Positions 7,910 to 17,338 of a DNA stretch of 64,000 nt are shown here, piece after piece. The translations under genes were made by a program, and so were the position numbers. The stretch is from Clostridium sp. SM-530-WT-3G. GTDB lineage: Bacteria > Bacillota > Clostridia > Clostridiales > Clostridiaceae. The stretch lies in contig NZ_JABAGC010000003.1 in NCBI RefSeq assembly GCF_012843905.1, positions 62,001 through 126,000 of the forward strand, given 5' to 3'. Positions within the stretch are counted from its first letter, which is position 1; each line of letters starts with the position of its first letter. Below the pieces are notes generated by a model, which saw only the letters and a list, made by a program, of their open reading frames with translations, was not told where the DNA came from and searched no databases.

Positions 7910-8559
7910 GCCTAAATAAAATTGACTATACTTATATTTCATTAATGTCTAAGAAAGTGAGAATAGGAGTAATAGGTGGTGGAAAAGGCGGACAGATAAA
8001 GACACGTCATTTTGTAAATAATAAGTGTAATGTAGAGGTAATCTCAAAGGATTTTACACAGGAACTATTAAAGTTAGCAGAAGAAAATGAAGAATATCTT
8101 ACTTTAATAAATAGAGAATTCAATATTGAATTCTTAAAGGATAAACATATTATAGTTATTGCATCAAATGATGAAAATATAAATGATATTATAAGAAAAT
8201 ATTGTGATGATAATTACAAGATTTATATAGATGCTTCTGATTTTACAAATGGAATTGGTGTAGTGCCAGCAGAAAGGTCTAGTAAAACAATGAATTTTGC
8301 ACTTAATACTAAACAAGGGAATCCTAAAGGTGCAGTACTTATGTGCAATAAAATACAGAACTATATAAGCGAGTATGATGACTTTATAGAACTTACTGGT
8401 ACAATAAGAAATAATGTTAAAAATTATCCTGAATATAAAAGGGATGTATTGTCATACATATACAGTAGTGAATTTGAAGAAGCATATAAACGTGGTGATT
8501 ATATAGAATCATTAAATGAAAGATATGGAAACGACATAATTAAAAAGTTACTAATGTAA
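7873..8559 (+). CDS. Precorrin-2 dehydrogenase / sirohydrochlorin-forming protein (SirC type)
   Basis: This 228-residue protein resembles the N-terminal module of siroheme synthase, which oxidises precorrin-2 to sirohydrochlorin with NAD and in some members also inserts iron. The dinucleotide loop is [15 protein letters not shown] near residue 34, then the expected [16 protein letters not shown] region and a helical C-terminal domain. The preceding segment [15 protein letters not shown] matches the usual family N-terminus, so the upstream ATG at 7873, which overlaps hemA by 37 bases, is preferred over ATG 7948 or its neighbours. No separate chelatase gene is in the window, so ferrochelation may be done by this protein. 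Together with cobA/hemD it defines the siroheme branch. Confidence 0.85.
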   Translation: MHGNNRKDIQDISLNKIDYTYISLMSKKVRIGVIGGGKGGQIKTRHFVNNKCNVEVISKDFTQELLKLAEENEEYLTLINREFNIEFLKDKHIIVIASNDENINDIIRKYCDDNYKIYIDASDFTNGIGVVPAERSSKTMNFALNTKQGNPKGAVLMCNKIQNYISEYDDFIELTGTIRNNVKNYPEYKRDVLSYIYSSEFEEAYKRGDYIESLNERYGNDIIKKLLM

Positions 8560-8617
8560 ATATAGTTTTTATTATATTTATGAAAATAGGAACAAAAATA
8601 CGGAGGTTTGTGAGACT

Positions 8618-9511
8618 ATGAACAAAATGATTATAGCAACAAGAAAAAGTAAATTAGCTCAGGTTCAGACTGAAATCATTATGGATAGCCTTAAGAAAAA
8701 GTTTGATATAGATAGCGAAAAATTATTAATAGTTACAGAAGGTGATAAAAAGCTGGATGTGGCATTAAATAAAATAGGTGGAAAAGGATTATTTGTTAAG
8801 GATATTGAAAAAGCTCTTTTAGAAAAGAAAGCTGATGCAGCTGTTCATAGCATGAAGGACGTTCCATTTGAATTAAGTAGTGAATTTGAAATAACGGCTG
8901 TAACTGAAAGAGAAGATATAAGAGATGTACTTATTTCTAAAGATAATATTAAATTCAAAGATTTAAGACAAAATGCCAAGATAGGAACAAGCAGTATTAG
9001 AAGGGCAGCACAGCTTAAATTATTAAGACCTGACCTTGAAATAGTACCTATAAGGGGTAATGTTCAAACAAGACTTAAAAAGATGGAAGATGAAAATTTA
9101 GATGGAATAATACTTGCAGCAGCAGGTCTTAAAAGATTAGATTTAGAAGACATAATAACAGAATATTTTGATCCTAAAGAATTCCTTCCAGCAGTAGCAC
9201 AAGGAGCTCTTGGAGTTGAATGTCTTAAGGAAAGTGAATCTTCAAAATATTTTAAAAAGCTTGAAAATGCTGAAGCAAGGCTTACAGTTGAAGCTGAAAG
9301 AAGCTTTATGAGAGCACTTAATGGAGACTGCCATTCACTTATTGGCGCATATTCTGAAATACGTGCCAATGATTTATACATGATTGGAATATATGAAATA
9401 GGTGGGAAAATCATAAAGAAGGATATTTGTGGCAGAAAAGAAGACTATGTAGAACTTGGAAAGAAGTTAGCAGAAAAAATTTTAAAAGATACTGAAGATA
9501 AGGAAAAATAA
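8618..9511 (+). CDS. hemC: Porphobilinogen deaminase (hydroxymethylbilane synthase)
   Basis: HemC polymerises four porphobilinogen molecules into hydroxymethylbilane. The 297-residue protein has the standard length and all the landmarks: [11 protein letters not shown] at the N-terminus, catalytic Asp81 in HSMKDVP, the arginine-rich pocket [10 protein letters not shown] and [20 protein letters not shown], and Cys238 in NGDCHSLIG, which would carry the dipyrromethane cofactor. ATG 8618 is preceded by GGAGG. It is followed, after a 58-base gap containing a small ATGGTTAA/TTAACCAT hairpin, by cobA/hemD, whose product uses hydroxymethylbilane. Confidence 0.96.
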   Translation: MNKMIIATRKSKLAQVQTEIIMDSLKKKFDIDSEKLLIVTEGDKKLDVALNKIGGKGLFVKDIEKALLEKKADAAVHSMKDVPFELSSEFEITAVTEREDIRDVLISKDNIKFKDLRQNAKIGTSSIRRAAQLKLLRPDLEIVPIRGNVQTRLKKMEDENLDGIILAAAGLKRLDLEDIITEYFDPKEFLPAVAQGALGVECLKESESSKYFKKLENAEARLTVEAERSFMRALNGDCHSLIGAYSEIRANDLYMIGIYEIGGKIIKKDICGRKEDYVELGKKLAEKILKDTEDKEK

Positions 9512-9569
9512 TGGTTAATAATATTTAATTTTTAATTTTAACCATACTGAAGTTAGGAGATGAGTAGAA

Positions 9570-11036
9570 ATGAGTAAAGCTTATATTATAGGAACAGGTC
9601 CTGGAGATGAAGAATTACTAACTGTAAAAGCTGTAAATGCATTAAAAAAGTGTACTGCTGTCTTATATGATAGATTAGTTTCAAATAATATTTTAAATTA
9701 CTTAAATGATGATTGTCTTGTTTATTATTGTGGAAAAGAGCCTGGTGCACACTACAAGACTCAGGAAGAAATAAATGAAATGCTTGTAAAGCTTGCAAAG
9801 GAAGGTCATATAGTAGGTAGAGTAAAAGGTGGAGACCCATATGTATTTGGACGTGGAGGAGAAGAGGTATTAGCTTTAGAAGAAGAAAATATTCCTTTTG
9901 AAGTTATACCAGGAGTAACATCTCCAATTGCAGTTCTTAATTATGCTGGTATCCCAATAACTCATAGAGGTATAGCGCAAAGCTTTCATATAGTAACAGG
10001 AATGTCTGCAAAGAATCTTAATGTAAACTTTAAGGCACTTGCCATGGAAGAAGGTACTCTTGTATTTATGATGGGATTAAGCAATCTTGATAATATAAGA
10101 GAGCAACTTATAGCAAATGGAAAAGACCCAGAAACACTTTGTGCAGTTGTAATGAGAGGAACATGCAGCAAGCAGAAAAAGGTTATAGGTACATTAAATA
10201 ATATAAGTGAAAAAGTTAAAGAGGCAGGCCTTAAGTCACCATGTATTATAGTTGTAGGTGAAGTTGTAAAATTAAATGAAAAATTAAGTTGGTATGAAAA
10301 GAAACCTCTTTTTGGGAATAACATATGTATTACAAGAAGTCAGAAACAAGGAGCTTCATTAAGACAGAAGTTAAGAGATTTAGGTGCTGAAGTTACTTCA
10401 ATAAGTGCCATAGAAATAAAGAATACAGCTGAAAATCTTGATGAATATTTAGATAAACTTGGACAATTCGATCATATTGTATTTACTTCGGTAAATAGCG
10501 TTAATATATTCTTTGATTATTTAATAGAAAAAAGATATGATATAAGAAGGCTGAAAGCACAGATTTATGCTATAGGAAAAGCAACATGGGAAAGCCTTGA
10601 AAAAAGAGGAATAATATGTTCTGTAAAAGCTCGTGAATTTACAGGCATAGGTCTTGTAGAAGCATTAAAGCCTCATATAAATTCAGGTGATAAAGTACTT
10701 ATTCCATGTTCATCAATTGCAAAAGAAGATGTAGCAGAAGGTTTAAGAAAAGCTGGTGCTGAAGTTTATAGGGTATCTATATATGATACAGTAAAAGGTA
10801 AGGTAAGAAATCCAAAGGCTTTTGAAGAAGTTGATATAGTATTCTTTACAAGTCCATCAACAGTTTATAATATGATTGATATGGTTGGATTAGAATCTAT
10901 AAAACAAAAGCATGTTATTGCAATAGGACCAAGAACAAACAAAGCCTTAGAGGAGCTAGGAATAAATGCTGATGTGTGCAAAGAACACTCAGAAGATGGA
11001 TTTATAAAAGAAATTATAGAAATATTATCAAGATAA
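9570..11036 (+). CDS. cobA/hemD: Fused uroporphyrinogen-III C-methyltransferase and uroporphyrinogen-III synthase (CobA-HemD)
   Basis: This 488-residue bifunctional protein joins two consecutive enzymes. Residues 1 to about 240 are an SAM-dependent methyltransferase (CobA/SUMT): the N-terminal IIGTGPGDEELLT loop, the VGRVKGGDPYVFGRGGEE motif and the VIPGVTSPIAVLNYAGIP segment are diagnostic; it makes precorrin-2. Residues from about 250 to 488 are HemD, which closes hydroxymethylbilane to uroporphyrinogen III: recognisable segments are NICITRSQKQ, FDHIVFTSVNSVNIFFD and DIVFFTSPSTVYNM. The fusion is common in clostridia and channels flux to siroheme and cobalamin. ATG 9570 follows TAGGAGATG. 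No heme-branch genes (hemE, hemH) occur here. Confidence 0.95.
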   Translation: MSKAYIIGTGPGDEELLTVKAVNALKKCTAVLYDRLVSNNILNYLNDDCLVYYCGKEPGAHYKTQEEINEMLVKLAKEGHIVGRVKGGDPYVFGRGGEEVLALEEENIPFEVIPGVTSPIAVLNYAGIPITHRGIAQSFHIVTGMSAKNLNVNFKALAMEEGTLVFMMGLSNLDNIREQLIANGKDPETLCAVVMRGTCSKQKKVIGTLNNISEKVKEAGLKSPCIIVVGEVVKLNEKLSWYEKKPLFGNNICITRSQKQGASLRQKLRDLGAEVTSISAIEIKNTAENLDEYLDKLGQFDHIVFTSVNSVNIFFDYLIEKRYDIRRLKAQIYAIGKATWESLEKRGIICSVKAREFTGIGLVEALKPHINSGDKVLIPCSSIAKEDVAEGLRKAGAEVYRVSIYDTVKGKVRNPKAFEEVDIVFFTSPSTVYNMIDMVGLESIKQKHVIAIGPRTNKALEELGINADVCKEHSEDGFIKEIIEILSR

Positions 11037-11179
11037 AAAGAGTATATTAAGTCTTATTTTATTTAAAAATTGAAATAATTATATGATATTATGTATTTAT
11101 AAGTGAAGAACATTAAAGGTAACAAGCATAGTATATACTGAGATATAAACTTTAAGTATTAATAAACGGAGATAGTTTT

Positions 11180-11497
11180 ATGGAGTGTATAATATCAATT
11201 GTTATTCTACTCTCACTTATGATAATAGGTATATTATTTTATAATGGAAAATGTGCATTTCTCATATCTGGATATAATATGCTGGATGAAGAACAAAAGA
11301 AAGAGTATGATGAAAAAGCATTACTTAGATTTATGTCATATGTAATATTTATAGTAGATATATTATGTGCTGTAGCATTTTCAGGAACTTATTTTAATCT
11401 TGAATGGCTTAGCATTGTTGCAGCAATAGCCATTATATTTTGTTCTGTTTTTGCAAGTATATATTGGAATACAGGAAACAGGTTTAAAAGAAAATAA
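11180..11497 (+). CDS. DUF3784 small membrane protein
   Basis: This 105-residue protein has three predicted membrane helices: one at the N-terminus (IISIVILLSLMIIGILFY), one at about residues 53-71 and one at 76-94. The loop between the first two contains the family motif GYNMLDEEQKKEYDEKAL, typical of DUF3784 proteins, which are of unknown function. It lies between cobA/hemD and hemB in the same direction but has a 140-base gap on the left and 235 bases on the right, so it may be a bystander rather than a tetrapyrrole gene. ATG 11180 is preceded by ACGGAGA. Confidence 0.75.
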   Translation: MECIISIVILLSLMIIGILFYNGKCAFLISGYNMLDEEQKKEYDEKALLRFMSYVIFIVDILCAVAFSGTYFNLEWLSIVAAIAIIFCSVFASIYWNTGNRFKRK

Positions 11498-11576
11498 GGT
11501 ATTACTATTTTTGTGAATTAAATATATTTCATTAATAAGTGAATTAATATTATTAATAGTGGAGGGGTAATAAGTT

Positions 11577-11711
11577 ATGGGTTTATGAAAACAGATATCT
11601 GTAAAGAGTAAACTATTATCTTATAGCTTCTTCACTATAAATTATTTAACATATATTATAGTGACAGTTGTAAAAAGTTTTTTTATTATACATAGTTACT
11701 GGAAAAATTAA
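11577..11711 (+). pseudogene. Possible decayed sensor/chemoreceptor N-terminus
   Basis: A good ribosome site (GGAGGGG) precedes ATG 11577, but the frame meets TGA at codon 4. The same frame then reads KQISVKSKLLSYSFF and a hydrophobic stretch LTYIIVTVV before ending at 11711. That resembles the cytoplasmic start and first membrane helix of chemoreceptors or sensor kinases. It is short, so chance is possible. Confidence 0.3.
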
Positions 11712-11732
11712 AATAGAGTTGGAGGAATTGAA

Positions 11733-12698
11733 ATGTTAAAAAGAGGAAGAAGATTAAGAGCAAGCAGTGCAATAAGAGATATGGTAAGAGAAACTGTAGT
11801 TAATACTAAAGATCTTATATATCCTATATTTGTAGTTGAAGGTGAAAACATAAAGAATGAAATTTCTTCACTTCCAGGAAATTATCATTATTCTATAGAT
11901 AGATTACATGAAGTTATAGATGAAGTTGCTGATGCTAATATTGCAGGAGTTCTTTTATTTGGAATACCAGATCACAAGGATGAATGTGGTAGCGAAGCTT
12001 ATAATGATAACGGAATAGTACAAAAAGCTGTAAGAAAGATTAAAGAATTAAGACCAGATATGCTTGTAATAACTGATGTATGTATGTGTGAATATACTTC
12101 TCATGGACATTGTGGAATAGTTCATAATCATGATGTAGATAATGATGAAACATTAAAATACTTAGATAAAATAGCAATATCTCATGCAAAAGCAGGAGCA
12201 GATATGGTAGCACCTTCTGATATGATGGATGGAAGAATTGGCTCTATGAGAAAGGCTTTAGATGACAAAGGATTTACCAATGTAGGTATAATGAGTTATT
12301 CTGCTAAATACTGTTCAGCATTCTATGGACCATTTAGAGAAGCAGCAGATTCTGCACCACAATTTGGAGATAGAAAGACTTATCAAATGGATCCAGCAAA
12401 CAGACTTGAAGCATTAAGAGAAACAGAAATGGATATACAAGAAGGCTGCGATATGATAATGGTTAAACCAACACTTTCATATCTTGATGTAATAAGAGAA
12501 TGTAGAGATAAGTTTGATATGCCATTAGTTGCTTATAATGTAAGTGGAGAATTTGCAATGGTAAAAGCAGCAGCAAAAGCTGGACTTATTGATGAAGAAA
12601 GAATAATTATGGAAATCTTAACATCAATAAAAAGAGCAGGAGCCGATGTTATAATTACATATCATGCTCTTGAAGCAGCAAAAACTTTAAATAGTTAA
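11733..12698 (+). CDS. hemB: Delta-aminolevulinic acid dehydratase (porphobilinogen synthase)
   Basis: HemB condenses two aminolevulinate molecules into porphobilinogen. The 321-residue protein is full length. Schiff-base lysines are Lys192 (in [13 protein letters not shown]) and Lys245 (in [10 protein letters not shown]). The metal site is [14 protein letters not shown] with Cys117, Cys119 and Cys127, which indicates the zinc-dependent type rather than the aspartate-rich magnesium type. ATG 11733 follows GGAGG at about 8 bases. Its stop codon lies inside the left arm of the heptamer repeat array that separates it from hemL, so the two genes are probably co-transcribed. Confidence 0.96.
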   Translation: MLKRGRRLRASSAIRDMVRETVVNTKDLIYPIFVVEGENIKNEISSLPGNYHYSIDRLHEVIDEVADANIAGVLLFGIPDHKDECGSEAYNDNGIVQKAVRKIKELRPDMLVITDVCMCEYTSHGHCGIVHNHDVDNDETLKYLDKIAISHAKAGADMVAPSDMMDGRIGSMRKALDDKGFTNVGIMSYSAKYCSAFYGPFREAADSAPQFGDRKTYQMDPANRLEALRETEMDIQEGCDMIMVKPTLSYLDVIRECRDKFDMPLVAYNVSGEFAMVKAAAKAGLIDEERIIMEILTSIKRAGADVIITYHALEAAKTLNS

Positions 12699-12721
12699 CA
12701 GTTACTTGTTAACTGTTAACT
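12693..12721. repeat. Heptanucleotide repeat array / hairpin between hemB and hemL
   Basis: Four consecutive heptamers, GTTAACA, GTTACTT, GTTAACT and GTTAACT, occupy 12694-12721. They also form a perfect 12-bp stem (AGTTAACAGTTA/TAACTGTTAACT) with a five-base loop. The hemB stop codon is inside the left arm. A related array lies between hisB and hisH. Confidence 0.7.
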
Positions 12722-12741
12722 GCAACAGAGGGGTGTGTATA

Positions 12742-14028
12742 ATGAGTAATAAACAGATTTTTGAAGAATCACAACACTATATGCCAGGAGGAGTAAACAG
12801 CCCTGTTAGAGCGTATAAAGGTTTAAATATGAATCCGCCAATAATTAAATCTGGTAAAGGCGTAATAGTTAAAGATGAAGATGATAATGAATATATAGAT
12901 TTTGTATTAGCATGGGGACCTATGATATTAGGCCACTGCGATGAAGATGTTGTAAATGCTATAAAGACTACTGCTAAAAAAGCATTAGCATTTGGAGCAC
13001 CAACTGAACTTGAATTAGATCTTGGAAAATTCATGTGTGAAAATCTAGATAATGTAGATATGCTTAGAATGGTAAACTCAGGTACAGAAGCAACTATGAG
13101 TGCTGTAAAATTAGCAAGAGGATATACTAAGAGAGATAAGATAGTTAAATTTGCAGGATGCTATCATGGACACTATGATGGATTCTTAGTAGAAGCAGGT
13201 TCTGGAGTAATGACAAATGGAATACCAGGATCCCCAGGAGTACCACAAGGTGCTATTGAAAATACTTTAATCGGTGTTTACAATGATAAAAAGCAAATAA
13301 CCGAGTTATTCGAAAAGTATGGAAATGAAATTGCAGGAGTTATAATTGAACCAGTTGCAGGTAACATGGGTGTTATAAAAGCTGAAGATGACTTTATGGT
13401 AACTTTAAGAGAGTTATGCGATAAATATGGAGCACTTTTAATATTCGATGAAGTTATGAATGGATTCAGAGTGGCATTTAAAGGAGCACAAAGCTTATTT
13501 AGCGTAGAACCCGATTTACTTACATATGCAAAGATAATGGGAGGCGGACTTCCATGTGGTGCATATGGTGGAAGAAGAGAAATAATGGAATGTCTTTCAC
13601 CTCTTGGTCCTGTATATCAAGCTGGAACTATGTCAGGAAATCCAATAGTTATGGCAGCAGGTCTTGCAACTCTTAAAAAGCTTAAGAACAACTTAGAATG
13701 GTATGACCACATAGAAAAGATGGGAGCAAAGCTTGAAAGTGGAGTAAAAGAAATCGCTTCTAAATATAATATTCCAGTAGTTATAAATAGAGTTGGTGGA
13801 ATGTTTACAATCTTCTTTACTGAAAACAAAGAAGTAAGAGTTTATGATGATGTTAAGACATGTAATGTAGATATGTTCAACAGATACTTTGAAACTATGA
13901 TTAATAATGGAATAAATATAGCACCATCACAATTTGAAGCTGTATTTTTAAGTGTAAAGCATGAAGAAGAACATATAGATAAATTCTTAGAAGCATTTGA
14001 AAAGTTTGCAATGAATGAAAGTAAATAA
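12742..14028 (+). CDS. hemL: Glutamate-1-semialdehyde 2,1-aminomutase
   Basis: HemL is a PLP enzyme that moves the amino group of glutamate-1-semialdehyde to give 5-aminolevulinate, the step between HemA and HemB. The protein has 428 residues from ATG 12742, the usual length. Landmarks are [12 protein letters not shown] at the N-terminus, [12 protein letters not shown] for cofactor phosphate binding, FDEVMNGFR with the PLP-ring aspartate, and Lys264 in [20 protein letters not shown] at 12706 would extend the frame but lies inside the repeat hairpin and has no ribosome site; AGAGGGGTG precedes 12742. It is the last gene of the cluster. Confidence 0.96.
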   Translation: MSNKQIFEESQHYMPGGVNSPVRAYKGLNMNPPIIKSGKGVIVKDEDDNEYIDFVLAWGPMILGHCDEDVVNAIKTTAKKALAFGAPTELELDLGKFMCENLDNVDMLRMVNSGTEATMSAVKLARGYTKRDKIVKFAGCYHGHYDGFLVEAGSGVMTNGIPGSPGVPQGAIENTLIGVYNDKKQITELFEKYGNEIAGVIIEPVAGNMGVIKAEDDFMVTLRELCDKYGALLIFDEVMNGFRVAFKGAQSLFSVEPDLLTYAKIMGGGLPCGAYGGRREIMECLSPLGPVYQAGTMSGNPIVMAAGLATLKKLKNNLEWYDHIEKMGAKLESGVKEIASKYNIPVVINRVGGMFTIFFTENKEVRVYDDVKTCNVDMFNRYFETMINNGINIAPSQFEAVFLSVKHEEEHIDKFLEAFEKFAMNESK

Positions 14029-14105
14029 TGTGATTAAGCTCCTTCTAAAAGTGTTGCTTTAATCACAGAAAATGTATTTACAAACAATTATATTAATAAG
14101 GTATG

Positions 14106-14140
14106 TTAAAAGTGGATAATGTAAGATTATCCACTTTTAA
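14106..14140 (+). terminator. Terminator of the tetrapyrrole cluster
   Basis: A perfect 15-bp stem (14106-14120 with 14126-14140, core AAAAGTGGATAAT) closes a five-base loop and is followed by TTTT. A weaker hairpin GTGATTAA/TTAATCAC lies just after the hemL stop. Confidence 0.85.
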
Positions 14141-14317
14141 TTTTGAAAAATATAATTAAATACCCATTTATTTATGTATAAAAATCAGCAGTATATTAAG
14201 AATAAAATTAAATATATATTTAATGTCATTATATTATAAGAAAAATCCTAACTAGAAATATAATCTAGAAGGATTATAAAATATAAATCAAAATATTATA
14301 GGAATAGGAGTGTAATA

Positions 14318-15382
14318 ATGCTAAAAAATAAAAAAATTAAAATAACTGCATTAATATTATCATGCGTTATAGGGGGAACATTTTTTACAGGGTGTGGAAA
14401 CAAACAAGAAAAACCGGTGCTTAATTTCATAAATTATGGTGAAAATATAGGTGATGGTGTACTTGAAGAGTTTGAAGAAAAGTATGGAATTCATGTAAAT
14501 CAAGAAGTATATGATTCACCAGAAGAAATGTATAACAAGGTAAGTGCAGGAGCAGTGCAATATGATGTAATTGTATCTATAGATTATCTTGTTCAAAGAA
14601 TGATTCAAGAAGGTAGACTAGAAAAAATAAATTTTGATAATGTACCTAATATGTCTATGATAGCAGATGATCATTTAGGAAAAACTTTTGATCCAAACAA
14701 TGAATACAGTGTACCTTATATGTCAGGGACTATAGGAATATGCTACAACACAGATTATGTTGATGAGCCAATTGACAGTTGGACAGCTTTGTGGGATCCA
14801 AAGTATCAAAAGAGTGTACTTTTATTAGATGGTGTACGTGATTCATTAGGAGCAACATTGAAAATGCTTGGATATTCACTAAACACTACTAATCCAGACG
14901 AAATTAATGAAGCAAGAGATAAACTTATTGAACTTAAGCAAAATGGAAACCTTCTTGCTATAGGTTCAGATGATAATACAGATAAGATGGCTAGAGGAGA
15001 AGCAGCACTTTCTATTTTATGGTCAGGTGAAAGCTTAAACCTTGAAGCAGAACATGATAATATTAAATATGTTGTACCAAAGGAAGGGGCAAACTTCTGG
15101 ATAGATTCATTATGTATTCCAAAAGGGACACAAAATAAAGAAAATGCAGAAAAGTTTATAAACTTCTTATGTGAAACAGATCCAGCGTATAAGACAGCTG
15201 ATCAAATAGGATTTACAACTCCACAAAGTGAAGCAAGAGAGCTACAAGATGATAGTGTAAAGAATAATCCTAATGCATATATGACACCAGAAGTTCTAGA
15301 AAAATGTGAAAGCTATGAGTACTTAGGAGATAAGCTTAAGTTATATGAACAAGCATGGACAGACTTCAAGAACTATAAATAA
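14318..15382 (+). CDS. PotD-like polyamine ABC transporter substrate-binding lipoprotein (orphan)
   Basis: This 354-residue protein is a class of solute-binding protein that captures spermidine or putrescine outside the membrane. A lipoprotein signal ends in FFTGC with the modified cysteine at residue 26. The mature part has the PotD/PotF features LNFINYGENIGDGVLEEFEEKYGI, VPYMSGTIGICYNTD, SWTALWDPKY, and the late IDSLCIPKGTQNKENAEKFINFL. No potABC permease or ATPase genes adjoin it; it is flanked by terminators, so it must work with a transporter encoded elsewhere. ATG 14318 follows TAGGAG. The polyamine assignment rests on family resemblance only. Confidence 0.82.
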   Translation: MLKNKKIKITALILSCVIGGTFFTGCGNKQEKPVLNFINYGENIGDGVLEEFEEKYGIHVNQEVYDSPEEMYNKVSAGAVQYDVIVSIDYLVQRMIQEGRLEKINFDNVPNMSMIADDHLGKTFDPNNEYSVPYMSGTIGICYNTDYVDEPIDSWTALWDPKYQKSVLLLDGVRDSLGATLKMLGYSLNTTNPDEINEARDKLIELKQNGNLLAIGSDDNTDKMARGEAALSILWSGESLNLEAEHDNIKYVVPKEGANFWIDSLCIPKGTQNKENAEKFINFLCETDPAYKTADQIGFTTPQSEARELQDDSVKNNPNAYMTPEVLEKCESYEYLGDKLKLYEQAWTDFKNYK

Positions 15383-15406
15383 TCTATAAAGTTAAATAAA
15401 TGAAAA

Positions 15407-15450
15407 AAATAAGAATTATATACGATTAATTATATAGTTCTTATTTTTTT
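15407..15450 (+). terminator. Intrinsic terminator after the PotD-like gene
   Basis: The arms AATAAGAATTATATA and TATATAGTTCTTATT pair with one mismatch, followed by seven or more T. Confidence 0.8.
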
Positions 15451-15656
15451 ATTTGTTATAGAAAAAATATATAATAATATTAACAAAGTTAAAAGTAAGT
15501 CATATTATAAATGAGAAGGATTTTTAAAATCTAGTTGTAAAATGTCAATATTCGAATATATAATATATCTTGAAACATATTATTAATTAGACAAAGTTTT
15601 AGAACCTTCATAAGAACACATTATTAGATGGTAGAACTAAGGAAAGGGTTGATATA

Positions 15657-16211
15657 ATGTCAGATAGAGTTATAGATTTTAATGATATTAAGAACAAGGC
15701 TAAGGATAAAGATGTAGACAAATTTGAAGACTACATATATTCTATGTATTATAAAATGGCTGAAGGAAAAATGAATATGGCCGATTTTTCAAAGAATATA
15801 ATGAGCTATATGCAGGAAAATAATATCTCTCAAGATAAACTTATTAATATACAGAAAAAGTTCTTAGAAAGATACGGATTTGATTCTTCAATGCTTGAAG
15901 AACAGTTTAAAATGTCAGGCTTCGATATGAGTAAAAGTCAGCCTTATAATGACCTTAGAAAAGCAGTAAGCTTTCAAGAAAAATATAAGAACAGACTTAC
16001 AGCAAAGGCAATGTCTGAGTATTTTATAAAAAATGATAAGAATGATTTAACTATCTACTTCGAAGGTGAAAAGGTTAATTTAATAAGTGAAAAGAATATT
16101 GATTTAACTGATAATGAATTAAATGAATTTTTATGTTCTTATAAAAAGGTTATAGAAGACAAACCAATCAAAATAGTAATATGTGAAAATGCAAAGAACT
16201 ATGAATATTAG
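15657..16211 (+). CDS. DUF3867 family protein
   Basis: This 184-residue protein is soluble, with no signal or membrane helix. It begins MSDRVIDFNDIKNKAKDKDV, the recurrent start of the clostridial DUF3867 family, and has a helical N-terminal half (YIYSMYYKMAEGKMNMADFSKNIMSYM) and a smaller beta-rich C-terminal half. Its function is unknown. ATG 15657 is preceded by GGAAAGGG. It is a monocistronic unit, bounded by terminators on both sides, and no neighbour suggests a role. Confidence 0.8.
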   Translation: MSDRVIDFNDIKNKAKDKDVDKFEDYIYSMYYKMAEGKMNMADFSKNIMSYMQENNISQDKLINIQKKFLERYGFDSSMLEEQFKMSGFDMSKSQPYNDLRKAVSFQEKYKNRLTAKAMSEYFIKNDKNDLTIYFEGEKVNLISEKNIDLTDNELNEFLCSYKKVIEDKPIKIVICENAKNYEY

Positions 16212-16282
16212 AAACAACTATGAAAAAGAATAATTATTTTTCATGAGTATATTTTTAAATAAACTTAATAAGTAAAAAATAG

Positions 16283-16322
16283 GCCTGTATACTAGAAGGT
16301 TATAAATATCTAGTATACAGGC
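16283..16322 (+). terminator. Intrinsic terminator after DUF3867 gene
   Basis: A perfect 14-bp stem GCCTGTATACTAGA / TCTAGTATACAGGC with a 12-base loop is followed by TTTT. Confidence 0.85.
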
Positions 16323-16490
16323 TTTTCATATTTTAAAATTTAAGCTAAATTTAATTATAAAAACAATGAAATTTATGATATATTCAATACATAGAAAAAA
16401 TGGAAAATATATCAAAAGATTGTGTGTTAATTATATTATAAGAAAATATAAGCTTTAATAAATATTATTATGTGTTGGAGAGAAGAGAAA

Positions 16491-17042
16491 ATGAGATTTT
16501 TAGATAAGGAAGTTATATTAAAAGACGGGATAAAATGTATTTTAAGAAGTCCTAATGAAAATGATGCAGAAAAAATGATTGAGTATTTAAGGATGACATC
16601 TGGAGAAACATATTTTATGATTAGATATCCTGAAGAAATTACTGCAACTGTAGAGGAAGAGGCTAAATTTCTTAAAAATAGTATACAAAGTGAGAAGGAA
16701 CTTATGATAGCAGCATTTATAGATGGTGAGCTGGCTGGAAATGCAGGATTAAATTGTGTAAGAAATCGAAAAAAAGTTAAGCATAGAGCTGAATTTGGAA
16801 TATCAATAAAACATAAATTTTGGAATAGAGGAATTGGGAATATTCTTATAAGCCAGATGATTGAAGAGGCTAAAGAAATGGGATATGAGCAAATTGAACT
16901 AGGAGTATATTCTGATAATAAAAAAGCTCAAGCTTTATATAAAAAATATGGATTTGAAGTATGGGGAACCATTAAAAATGCATACAAGCTTAATGATGGA
17001 ATATATCGTGATGAGATAATAATGGGAAAAATGCTTTTTTAA
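16491..17042 (+). CDS. GNAT family N-acetyltransferase
   Basis: This 183-residue protein has the Gcn5-related acetyltransferase fold, transferring acetyl from acetyl-CoA to an amine. The first strand reads KCILRSPNENDAEKMIEYL, and the acetyl-CoA loop follows EFGISIKHKFWNRGIGNILI, then EQIELGVYSDNKKAQALYKKYGFEVWG. This layout is of the RimJ/RimL-like subgroup, but the acceptor is unknown. An upstream ATG at 16470 lies before the ribosome site; GGAGAGAAG precedes ATG 16491, which is preferred. It is monocistronic; a gene start (17161) and transposon end follow. Confidence 0.85.
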   Translation: MRFLDKEVILKDGIKCILRSPNENDAEKMIEYLRMTSGETYFMIRYPEEITATVEEEAKFLKNSIQSEKELMIAAFIDGELAGNAGLNCVRNRKKVKHRAEFGISIKHKFWNRGIGNILISQMIEEAKEMGYEQIELGVYSDNKKAQALYKKYGFEVWGTIKNAYKLNDGIYRDEIIMGKMLF

Positions 17043-17168
17043 TTAAAGATGAAGTATTCTTTCTTAAAGAAAATATGAAAATAAAAACTTTATAAATTCA
17101 TTTACGTAAATTAAAAAATAAAATTATAATGTAAAAATGGGAAGAGGTTATTGAAATAGTATGAATAA

Positions 17169-17176
17169 AAAAATTA
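17169..17176. repeat. Left target-site duplication of the IS1595-family element
   Basis: AAAAATTA directly precedes the left terminal inverted repeat and is identical to the eight bases after the right end. Eight bases is the duplication length known for IS1595-family insertions. Confidence 0.9.
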
Positions 17177-17203
17177 GGCTATGTTAGCCATCTTCGTGAT
17201 AGA
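17177..17203. repeat. Left terminal inverted repeat
   Basis: Inward sequence starts GGCTATGTTAGCCATCTTCG, then TGATAGA. Against the other end it has 12 identical leading bases and about 20 of the first 24 identical. Confidence 0.88.
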
Positions 17204-17208
17204 TATGA

Positions 17209-17272
17209 CATAAAAACAACCACGCCTTAGACTTTTCAATACATTGAATTATAAGATGTGGTTGTTTTTATG
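17209..17272. terminator. Long hairpin at left end of the element
   Basis: A perfect 15-bp stem (17209-17223 with 17258-17272, core AAAAACAACCAC) lies between the left end and the nucleotidyltransferase stop. On the minus strand it would terminate the passenger transcript, and it also shields the element from outside reads. Confidence 0.6.
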
Positions 17273-17338
17273 ACTTATTATAAATTCTTCGTGATATAGT
17301 AATATTATTAAATCTACAGATTATAATTTATCGCTAAT

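Noticed and set aside
12706-12741. HemL start at TTG 12706
   Set aside because: It lies inside the heptamer hairpin with no ribosome site, and the extra residues are not in the family.
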